Assembly: GCA_012064385.1 (NCBI GenBank)
Contig: QRDG01000129.1
Span: 2,035,015-2,099,014, forward strand
Direction: 5' to 3'
DNA length: 64,000 bases
Origin: Puccinellia tenuiflora
Taxonomy: Eukaryota; Streptophyta; Magnoliopsida; Poales; Poaceae
Both the position numbers and the translations under genes were made by a program. Below are positions 35,640-44,779 of the stretch, one piece after another. The stretch's first letter is position 1; every line of letters begins with the position of its first letter. The notes beneath the pieces were generated by a model that was given only the letters and a program-made list of their open reading frames with translations, ran no database searches and had not been told where the DNA came from.

Positions 35640-36655
35640 AAAATCCTCGGCCGCCACCCGAACCACTCGGGGGCTGCGCTGTACAGGTCTAAGTCAAAAC
35701 CTAGGCCGCCACTCGACGCACTCGGGGCTGCGCCACACAGGTTCCACTCGAAAAATCCTCGGCCGCCACCCGAACCACTCGGGGGCTGCGCTGTACAGGC
35801 CTAAGTCAAAACCTAGGCCGCCACTCGACGCACTCGGGGGCTGCGCCACACAGGTTCCACTCGAAAGTCCTCGGCCGCCACCCGAACCACTCGGGGGCTA
35901 CGCCGTACAGGTCTAAGTCAAAACCTAGGCCGCCACTCGACGCACTCGGGGGCTGCGCCACACAGGTTCCACTCGAAAATCCTCGGTCGTCACCCGAACC
36001 ACTCGGGGGCTGCGCCGTACAAGTCTAAGTCAAAACCTAGGCCGCCACTCGACGCACTCGGGGATGCGCCACACAGGTTCCACTCGAAAACCCTCGGCCG
36101 CCACCGAACCACTCGGGGGCTGCGCCGTACAGGTCTAAGTCAAAACCTAGGCCGCCACTCGACGCACTCGTGGGCTGCGCCACACAGGTTCCACTCGAAA
36201 GTCCTCGGCCGCCACCCGAACCACTCGGGGGCTGCGCCGTACAGGTCTAAGTCAAAACCTAGGTCGCCATCCGATGCACTCGGAGGCTGCGCCACACAGG
36301 TTCCACTCGAAAATCCTCGGCCGCCACCCGAACCACTCGGGGCTGCGCTGTACAGGTCCAAGACAAACCTAGGCCAAAACCTGAATCACTCGGGGACTGC
36401 GCCATACAGGTCCGACTCGAAAAACCCTTGGCCGTCACCCGATGCACTCGGGGGCTGCGCCGTACAGGTCTAAGACAAAACCTTGGTCGCCACCCGACGA
36501 ACTCGGGGGCCGCACCACACTAGGTCTAACTCGAAAACGCCTCGGCCGCACTCGGAAGCACTCGGGGGCTGCGCCGCACAGGCCTGACTCGACACACCTT
36601 GGCCGCACTCGATCCGCTCGGGGGCTGCGCCATACAGGTCTACAGAAGTCTCCAA
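35640..36655 (+). repeat. 112-bp tandem array with purine-tract-like motifs
   Basis: CCTAGG-type unit starts fall at 35700, 35812, 35924, 36036, 36146 and 36258, so the period is 110-112 bp; diverged units continue to about 36655, roughly nine in all. Each unit has two ~56-bp halves, and each half contains CACTCGGGGGCTGCGC. That core matches the element's own purine tract before the 3' LTR (CACTCGGGGGCTAC). Confidence 0.92.
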
Positions 36656-36769
36656 TACACAATTTATTCACTCGGAGGATCCGATGACCTCGGCATACAT
36701 AGACTTATGCTCCCATTTGGGAAAAATATCTCTTACAAACTAATGCTATACAGCAACAGTCTGGCATTC

Positions 36770-37637
36770 TTATTCTTTAGGTTCCTCCTTTGGTGCATCG
36801 AGTGGCCCTACAAGTTGCTCACTGAAGCTTTGGACCTGTTGAATCATCTGATGCGCAGCCGCAAGGGTGTCGGCGTAGTCATCTGCTCCAGGCAAGCCAT
36901 CAAGCACCTTGTTCAAGGGAAGATGAGGCCGGTGCATTCGAACGTACGCCAGCGCAACGTTCGCCCCGCCAACAAGCTGGGTGTGCACGACTTCCTTCAA
37001 CGCCTTGACCTTACCCTTGCGGTACCTCTCCAGCAGCGTAGCCAGTCCGCTAGGCTGCTCGTTGTGCGGAAAGAACACCTTGTTGACCTGCAGGAGGGTC
37101 TTTCTGCAACCTTCCAAGAGCAAAGCAGCCCGCCAGGTGCGATCCAGCATCCTAGCCAGTACACTGCCCTTGGGTTTGTCTGACCAAAATTGACGAGCTT
37201 CGAGTGAGTCACCGGCGGCTTCTCTATCCACCCGCTCGTCCACTCGACCCTGCTCGGCCTTCCAGTCAGCATTCACATCTGCATCAAGACCCAACACTTA
37301 GAAGAATGAAAGCATAAAGAAGCCGAAACAAATCGCTTGAAGGCCAACCTTGCAGCTGTCGACTGATCAAGTCTATCTGGCCAAGAAGGAATTCCTCACG
37401 CTGGGAAAACGGCGCAGCGGGCCGCGACTTCAAGCGCTCCAACTCCAACTCGGCAACCTTCAGCTTCGACTCGAGCTCAATAATCTTGTTCCTCATGTAA
37501 GTGATCACTCGCTGATCATTCACACTTCGCGCGTGGGATGGAGCAGCTTGACGACGAGGGCGAGTGGGTGTAGCCGAAGAGGTATCCTCGTCCTCACCCG
37601 CACCAGCGGCTCCAGCAACCTCGGGAGTCTCACCCAT
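36770..37637 (-). CDS. Antisense gene 2 in element C (two exons, coiled-coil protein)
   Basis: ATG at 37637; exon 1 is 37637-37349 and exon 2 is 37279-36770, with a GT...AG intron of 69 nt (CAAG|GTTGGC, GATGCAG|ATGTG) that joins in frame. The total is about 265 residues. An acidic and basic N-terminal tail leads to a coiled coil (NKIIELESKLKVAELELER), then an alpha-helical C-terminal half (WSDKPKGSVLARMLDR; NKVFFPHNEQPSGLATLL), ending in KEEPKE. Similar C-terminal regions occur in proteins encoded antisense in grass TAT-type elements. No enzymatic motif is visible, so its function is unknown. Confidence 0.7.
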
Positions 37638-37802
37638 CTCAGGCTGCTAATTTTCGACATTGTCAAGCAAATTCATATGACAGAAGACTCGAAGACAAAA
37701 TTATATTTCGACACTAGCATGTTCGCGGCCAAAAGACTTCGCAGATCATGAGTTTCATTACAGACCAAGTTCAAAAGAAGAAGAACCCTAAAACAAAGGA
37801 AA

Positions 37803-40450
37803 CTACATTGCAGACTCCGACCGGGAACGGCCCTTCCTAGCGGCCAACTCTGCAGCCTTGGCGATTCTCTTCTCGAAGGTGGCAACCAACTTCGCAGCCA
37901 GCTGACTCGCCCGCGCCTTCACAGAGCTAAGGGACGCGGTCTTGCCATCAGGCCTCCGAGGGAAGTCGCTGACAACCTTCTCAAAGTCACCTGCGACTTG
38001 GTGACCAAGTAGGAGCTGGAAAGTGAGCTCTGAGCCGCATACCGTCTGAGCACGCGTGTAGTCCGCCATGGTGGTCGCTTCGCCTTCAAACGGAGCCGCA
38101 AGCGCGTCAACAGCGTCCGGCGACGGCTGGTTGGGGAAGATGCTCCGGTGCACAGTCGCGAGGGCGCCTGTCGACTTCTGCAGCGCTGTCAAGGCATATG
38201 CACAGACGCGGTCGACGAAGCCGACAGCCTCGGCCAAGCTGACGTTAGCACTGGAAGTTCCTTCGGGAGGAGCACCTCCGTAAGTCTCTGCTCCAAAAGG
38301 ACCACACGGATAAGACACCAGAAGTCGACACAAGAAAAGTAGGCAAACAGCCGAGATACTTACTTCCAGTAGCGTCGGCGAGTGAGAGCAAGTGCTCAAC
38401 CTGGGCCTTCTCCAGTTCGTCCCGGGCTCGCTCACGCTCTTGAGCTTCGCCCAGTGACTTCTCCAGCTCCGCGACCCGCTTCGCCAGGCTCTCCCTTTCG
38501 CCTGTGGATCACCGGATCAAAGTTAAAAATGAAGATAGTCGACGCACCTCTTGAACGCACGGGTCGGTACTCACTGTTGGCTTGCTCCAGAGCAGTGCGG
38601 AGTCGACCCCCCTCCTTCTCCATTCGCACGAAGGCTGTGGCTCCCTCCAGCAGCTGGCGACAAAACGGCTGTGCAAAGAACAAGACATCAATCTACGCCC
38701 GACTATTCTAGTCACGCACATCTTCGGGGGCTACTCTCATCGGGAGCGCTGTTCGCGCACCCGATACAGATATTGCAGACTGCGTTAAGAGACACTTAAA
38801 TGCTCAAGCAATCCAGCATCCAACGAGGTCGCATCAGCAGTCTTCTCGGGAACAGAGGAAGTCGAAGCCTTCAAGGTCGACGCATCACCCGCCTGCGGCT
38901 CTTCTGCGGTCGCCTTCGCGGTCTGCTCCAACACGGGAGCAGAAGTGTGCTCCATCTCTGGAGGCGAAGAACCGACAGCGCCAGTGCGGTTGCTGCGACA
39001 GGATAATTCAATTCAAATATTCGCAAAGGCAAAAAGGGCACTCGACAGAACAAGGTGATGGTTTCAAGACTAACCTGGTGACGTCCTGATCATCGTCGCT
39101 GCCCAGGGAGACGGAGGGCATCCTCGCGAATCCGGTCGGTGGCGCAGAGCTAAGGGGAGGCACGACCAAAGGCTCTGTCGGGTCGCTCGTGTGCCTGGCA
39201 CCCGAGGACGACTCGCTCGCCTCGTCCACGTCCTCCACCTCCACTTGCTTTGCGGGTGACGAAGTCGAAGCAGACTCGCCGCTCTTTCGCCTTTGCCGCT
39301 TATGCAGCGGCTCTTCGTCTTCATCATCTTCCTCCACCTCTTCGCTCGGAGAGTTAGCGGAAGGAAGTTCATCGTCATCATCCTCGTCCTCCTTCAAGAT
39401 CTCTGCCTCTTCGTGAGGACCGTTCTCCATCAGCGGAGGAAGGCTGACAAAGCTGGAGCGACCCTGTCAAAAATTCGGGTCAGACAAAAGAAAATTTCGA
39501 CAGAACATACAAGACAGAAGCACAACAAAAAGGAAGCTTACCTCAGGCACAGGGTTGTTCGGCCCATACGGCTTCACTGGGCACTTCACGTTGCACGTAT
39601 CGGCGGCTCGGAGGCTGGTGATGCTCCTCACCTTCGACTCGACTTCTTCGTCGCCAAGTTCATCGCCGGTTTCGTGCGCCCACATCGGGTGGACGCGAGA
39701 ACGGAGCGGTTGCACCCGCAGCCTGAAGAAGGTGGCAATCAGATGCACCCCACCTGTCTCGCGCCCAAGGGTCTTTAGAAGATCGCGGAGGAGCGCCAGC
39801 AGCGGTTTGGTCGCCTCCCTGTCTTCCTTCGACAGCGGGTGCGTCCACGCATTCGTCTTCTGCAACGCGCGATCAGCTGCGAAGTCGGGAAGGCCTTCTT
39901 GGTCGCACTTGACGTAGAACCATTTCTTCCGCCAGTTTTGGACGGAGTCGGACTTCTTTATTTGGAAGTACGTGGTGTCGCCACGCACTTGGATGCCGAA
40001 GCCGCCGACTGGGTAGACCTGCTTCGACTTCCCAACGTTCCTCTTGACGAGGAACAGCGACTTCCAGAGAAGCCAGTTGGGAGAGATTCCCAAAAAGCAC
40101 TCGCAGAGCACGATAAAGCTCGCGATGCTCAAGACACTATTGGGAGTCAGATCGTGGATCTGAATCCCATAAGCATACATGAGACCAGAAACAAAATCGT
40201 GGATGGGGAACCCGAAACCCCGTGGAAGGAACTCCACGAAGCAGACGCGTTCCCCATCGCGAGGGGAGGGGAGTACCTCTTTTCCCGGAGCACGCACGGT
40301 CGCCTGGTGCGCCGGCGGCAGCAGCCCCTGCGCGCAGAGGCTCTCGAGATCGGTCTTCTTCACCGACGACTTTACCCAGTCGCCATCCACCTTCTTCATG
40401 CCCGCATCGGCGGCGGTGCCCTCGGCGGTCTTCACTCTTTTCAAGCCCAT
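37803..40450 (-). CDS. Antisense gene 1 in element C (putative gypsy-type transposon domain protein, ~6 exons)
   Basis: ATG at 40450. Proposed exons: 40450-39542, 39463-39075, 38992 to about 38796, 38668-38575, 38501-38364 and 38287-37803. Borders are GT...AG (for example CCTGAG|GTAAGC, TTGACAG|GGTCGC, CCAACA|GTGAGT). All join in frame except exon 3 to exon 4, where the canonical sites are one phase off. Exon 1 holds the domain catalogued as putative gypsy type transposon (PF04195-like): PRGFGFPIHDFVSGLMYAYG and LGISPNWLLWKSLFLVKR. Exons 2-3 are acidic and Ser-rich, exons 4-5 a coiled coil (KRVAELEKSLGEAQERERAR), and exon 6 a helical tail ending in a basic stretch. Its role is unknown; the family is known from plant Gypsy elements. 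Confidence 0.75.
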
Positions 40451-40584
40451 CTTCGCTCGAGAGAGTGGAGAAGGCTCTGGAGAACTGGGCGCAAGGGCAG
40501 CAATGGAGGAGCAGCAATGGAGGAGAAAGCAGTGGAGATGGCGGCGAAATGAGGATGGCGTGAACTGTTCCCCACCGCGGTGAA

Positions 40585-40595
40585 AAATATATACC
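40585..40595 (-). promoter_or_regulatory. TATA box upstream of antisense gene 1
   Basis: On the minus strand GGTATATATTTTTC lies about 135 bp before the ATG at 40450, leaving a leader of about 100 nt. The placement supports independent antisense transcription. Confidence 0.55.
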
Positions 40596-41402
40596 GCGGA
40601 GACAGTTCATCCTGGCCGTTCACCGCGAAGCCGCTCTCCACAACCTCATCCGGTCGTCCACGCGTCGCGCAGAGAGGCCAACCGTCGCCGCCCGCCGCCA
40701 CTACGCGCGGGAATCGAGGCGTCTTCATCACGCCGCGAAAGTTCACGCCGAAGTCACGCCCAACGGTCAGATCAGTCAATGCTGGCACCGGGACCACCAT
40801 GTCACGTCCCATCGGACGCAGAGCACGCCGAAAACGTCAGCACTGACGTCATCCGCGGAGGCATAGCAAGCCAATGGGCTGATGGAGCACCCGGACAGTT
40901 CATTCGAGTGCAACAAAGATACAGTAAGCTCTAAGAGCTGAGTCGACTCGACAAGTTCATTCGAGTGCACAAGAAATACAGTAAGCTTCACAAGCTGAGC
41001 AAACTTAAGCAGTAAGCCAAACCGGCCGAGTACAAAGTAAGTCATGCAAAGCAAGTTGCGACTCCGTCAATTCGAGTCCCTTCTTCACTCCCATCGGGAG
41101 CAGGCTTTTCGACTGAAGAAAAATTGAGTTTAACCTCAATTGCAAGCAATTCAGCTTAATCTCGGGGGCTACTCCCATCGGGAGCGCTGTTCGCGCTCCC
41201 GAATGACTCAGAACAGTCGCAGTCGAAAAATTACCGACCAAAGCAATACTCGCAGTTTTTACCCTGCAGTTGATATTTCGACTAAGGAATCATCCATAAG
41301 CCCTGAACGGCCGGAGTCGACCATTTTATTTGTTCCTTTCAGGAACCTGGTGGCGTGCCCGGAAGGAAGGAGTCCTTTACCCGACTCTACGATTCGACTA
41401 AG
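40596..41402 (+). other. Non-coding 3' spacer of element C with a hairpin
   Basis: It has no gene. A perfect 9-bp stem (TCGGGAGCG / CGCTCCCGA, 7-nt loop) at 41178-41202 follows a CTCGGGGGCTACT motif. The same arrangement, with one stem mismatch, lies at 38728-38764 inside an intron of antisense gene 1. Confidence 0.6.
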
Positions 41403-41416
41403 CACTCGGGGGCTAC
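41403..41416 (+). other. Polypurine tract of element C
   Basis: CACTCGGGGGCTAC lies immediately before the LTR start TGTTGTGGGG at 41417. Confidence 0.7.
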
Positions 41417-41867
41417 TGTTGTGGGGTTACCTTTCGAGTACCCCACGGTGGTGGTACCTGGGTCACGCCAAGGAAGGCCCAAAGAAGGCCCAAGAAGGAT
41501 GATGTACGGCCCAATGTAGTCGACGTTAGGTCATCAACTTGATCATCCTGTACGTGCCATCAGCACCGTTCACCCGAGACCCAGCCTATCATATAAAGGC
41601 TGGGAGGGTCCCTCGTCTAGGGTAACGAAGCAACTAGCGAACACCAACTCATAGCCGCCATCTAAACCCTAGCGAGATTGCTATCTCGCCATTGTAGCCA
41701 CCTTGATCATAATTCCAGACAAGCAGGAGTAGGGTGTTATCCTTCGGGAGCCTGAGCCTGGGTAAATCGCCCCCCTGTTAGCCATCGTGATCACCAACGT
41801 TCATCTTCCTCCCCTTCAATCAACCCGGGGTACTCGACCCAGGGATTTGCCGAGCCCTAACCTCGTC
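41417..41867 (+). repeat. Partial 3' LTR of element C
   Basis: Starts TGTTGTGGGGTTACC after the purine tract, includes CATATAAAGG at about 41590-41599, and is cut at about 41867, where element E sequence (GTGGACTTCACC) begins. 41542-41749 matches the 5' remnant. Confidence 0.8.
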
Positions 41868-42333
41868 AGGTGGACTTCACCTTTATCGTGCACCGCGCCT
41901 CCTCCATCGTCGCCGTGTGGTAACCCTTCCCGCCAAATGTTTGGGCAGAAGAGGTCCGAGACGCCTATAAAAGGAGGGGAGGCACGCCCGTGCAAAGGGT
42001 TCGATCTTCGGTTAGTACAGCTCCAGTAGACCCTAACCCTATATCTGAAGACTAGCAAGTATCCATTGTTAGCCACCTCGAGCTCGACAAGCTCTCCTTG
42101 TACTGTAAACCCTCCGAGCAGTGCAATACACCAAAGCAGGACGTAGGGGTTTTACATCCACCAGAGGGCCCTGAACCTGGGTAAGACTGAGTTTTCCCTT
42201 TCTACAGTGCTGTCCCGCAGCGAGTCCGACGAGCACCGTCGCCGGAGCATGTTGAGGGTTGTTTGATTCCGTGTTCAGCCCCTTGCTCGATCCTTCTCGA
42301 GACACCCCCAGTTCTTGGGACAGTTCTCCGACA
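41868..42333 (+). repeat. Truncated 5' LTR of element E
   Basis: Matches 53897-54363, ends CAGTTCTCCGACA and carries a TATA box (CTATAAAAGG, 41964-41973). About 600 bp of its left part are missing. Confidence 0.9.
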
Positions 42334-42335
42334 TT

Positions 42336-42353
42336 TGGCGCGCCAGGTAGGGG
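42336..42353 (+). other. Primer binding site of element E
   Basis: TGGCGCGCCAGGTAGGGG lies two bases after the LTR end, in the usual position and style for plant Gypsy elements. I do not assign the tRNA. Confidence 0.7.
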
Positions 42354-42384
42354 GCTGAGGCGCATCTTCAACCTCGACGCAGCC

Positions 42385-44589
42385 ATGGCCGGCCCTTCTC
42401 GCACCGAACGACTCGCTCGCCGGACGGCCAGCGCCGCCACCGCTCCTCCTGCTGGCAACCCGCGCGGCCGCCCGCGCGGGAGCGCCGCTCCGGCGCGCCG
42501 CGCCGACCCCGAGCCCCGCGTCGAGCACCCGGATGACGACGACATCAACCACGCTGAGGACGACCTCGGCGAAGAGGAGGCCTCCTCCCTGCACCCGTCG
42601 CGGGACCGTGCTGCCTCCTCGCTGGGCCGCCCTGCGCCCAGCCCGGCGACTGCGCTCCTCATGGCGCAGGAGCTGCTGCAGTACCGCCCCACGCCGGCGG
42701 CTCAGGAGGTCTGGCTCAACCGCGTCTCCGAACTCATCGGCGCCGCTCGGGCCGCCGCACCTGCACCGTCTCGTTCCCTGGTTCCTTCTGCGCTAGTGGG
42801 GGACGTGGCGCACGGCGCACCTCCCGCGCCTCCTCGTCAGCCCGCGCCCGCTCCAGCTCCACCGGTTCCACCACAGCCTGCTCCGATGGGGGCTCCTCCT
42901 CGCGACGGCCGCGCTGCATCGCACGCGTCGTCGCCGCACGACTGCCAAATCGTGCAGCGAGCCCTGAGGATGCACGCGTAAGCATCGAGCGCGGGCAGGA
43001 ACGCCGCAACCGCGCTGTCCAGGACGTCGCCACCGCCGGGCGCCACCTCCGCGCCACCCTCGCCAACGGCACGGTCACCTACGGCACGACGGCCGCGTTC
43101 ACTCGCAGCCTCCGTCGCGTCGTCTGGCCGGTCAAGTTCAGGCCGGACCTCCCTCTGCGCTACGACGGCAAGAACAACCCACTGGAGTTCCTGCAGCTCT
43201 ACTCTCTGGCCATCCAGGCCGTCGGGGGCGACGACAAGGTCATGGCGAACTGGTTCGCCATGGCCCTCAAGGACTCCGCGTCCTCATGGCTCACCAACCT
43301 CCCCGCCGAGTCCGTCAACACCTGGGAGGAGCTCTGCCGGTGCTTCGTCGCCAACTTCAAGGGCATGTACGAGCGCGGCCTCACCTACAACGACCTCTGC
43401 GCTGTGCGTCAGAAGCCCGGCGAGACCCTCCGCAAGTACATCCATCACTTCAGCCAAGTGCGCAACAAGATCCCCAACGCCACCGACGCACAGGTCATTT
43501 CGGCCTTCCAGGCTGGGGTCACAGACGTGCGGATGCTCGAGTAGCTCGGCATCCACGACAACATCACCACCGTCGTCAAGCTTTTCGACTTGGCGGACAA
43601 GTGCGCCAAGGCTGAAGAGGGCCGCTTGTTCGTCAAGAACGAGCCAGGGGACCCCACCGAGGGGTCCAAGAAGAAGAAATCCTCCGAGAAGCGCAAGACT
43701 ACTGCGGTCCTCGCGGCAGAGCCCGACGCCAAGCAGCCTCGCCAAGCTGCCACTCCAGCCGCAGGACCTGAGAAGAAGGATGATCGTCCCTTCTGCATCT
43801 ACCACAACAGGCATTCTCACGCCACCGAGGACTGCTACGACCTCAAGAGGCTTCGCGAGGCTCGCGAGGCTCGCGAGGCAAACGGAGGCCGCGGAGGCCG
43901 CGGCGGAGGCCGCGGCGGCCGCGGGGGGCGACGCTGGAACAACAACTACAACGACAACTACCAGCAGAACCCCCAGGCCAATGCCGCCCAGCCCGCAAAC
44001 GACAACCTGCCTGCCGAGGCTGACGAGGGCTACCAGGTGCCTCGCGGGGCCGCTTGCATCCTCGGCAGGGCTCAGGCCCCTCGCTCCAACCGCCACTTCA
44101 AGCAACTCGCTCGCGAGGTCGCAGCAGCCCTTCCTGGAGTCAAGGCCTCCAGGCCCCTCAAGTGGTCCCAGTGCCCCATTACATTCGACTCCGGCGACCA
44201 CCCCAAGTCCACCTCGACCGTTGGCACCATCCCGCTGGTCTGCACCCCCACCATCAACAACATCGCCGTCTCTAAGACGCTCATTGATGGGGGTGCCGGC
44301 CTCAACGTCATCTCCGTCGAGACATTCGAGAAAGGTGCCCTACGAGCGGCTCATGCCCACCAGGCCCTTCTCAGGAGTGACAGAGGGTCTTACCACCCCT
44401 TTGGGACAGGTGAGGCTCGCCGTCACTTTCGGCACCCAGGCCAACTACCGCACCGAGCTGATCGACTTCGACGTCGCGCACATCGGCCTGCCCTACAACG
44501 CAATACTCGGCTACCCCGCCCTCGCCAAGTTCATGGCGGTGAACCACCACGCCTACAACCTCGTCAAGCTCCCTGGCTCGGGTGGCACC
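42385..44589 (+). pseudogene. Element E gag and protease, frameshifted
   Basis: ATG 42385 (MAGPSRTERLARR) opens an Ala/Pro/Arg-rich N-terminus. The frame shifts around 42940, and the gag domain (WPVKFRPDLPLRYDGKNNP; WLTNLPAESVNTWEEL) runs in another frame, with a TAG at 43542-43544. A zinc knuckle (FCIYHNRHSHATEDC) and a Gly/Arg-rich stretch follow at about 43790-43930. The protease motif TLIDGGAGLNVIS is near 44280, and another frameshift comes near 44330. The reading continues (PYNAILGYPALAKFMAVNHH) until Copia D interrupts it at 44590. Confidence 0.88.
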
Positions 44590-44779
44590 AGTAAACAAAC
44601 AAGGTTTGGGAAACGCCACGCACAGGGGCGATCTCACGTTAGCATTATATAGGCGTCCAAGTTACAAGCCTTGGCAAGCAAGGAAGATCCTAACAGGATC
44701 AATACCGAATCGTAACTAAAGATATCGGTTGATAGCCTGGTTCCTATACATATCGTATATACAAAAACATACTTTAACA
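44590..44779 (-). repeat. 3' LTR of Copia D
   Basis: 190 bp, TGTTAAAG...GTTTACT on the minus strand. It has GCACA where the other LTR has ACACA. Confidence 0.95.

Larger units (their letters stand above)
29076..41867 (+). mobile_element. Element C: plus-strand TAT-type Gypsy retrotransposon with antisense genes
   Basis: Contents in order: a 5' LTR remnant (29076-29283), gag, protease, RT, a CACTA insertion, an assembly N, RNase H, integrase, a 112-bp tandem array, two antisense spliced genes, a non-coding spacer, a purine tract and a partial 3' LTR (41417-41867). Gypsy domain order plus a long 3' region with antisense reading frames is known for the TAT lineage (for example Grande). The primer site and leader are deleted, and stops interrupt gag-pol, so the copy is immobile. 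Confidence 0.88.

Noticed and set aside
35640..36655. CRISPR-like spacing of repeats
   Set aside because: The units are contiguous tandem repeats in a plant retrotransposon without unique spacers.
41787..42076. Small genes in the leader and LTR regions of elements C and E
   Set aside because: They are LTR sequence; equivalent frames recur at 53868-54106 because the LTR is repeated.
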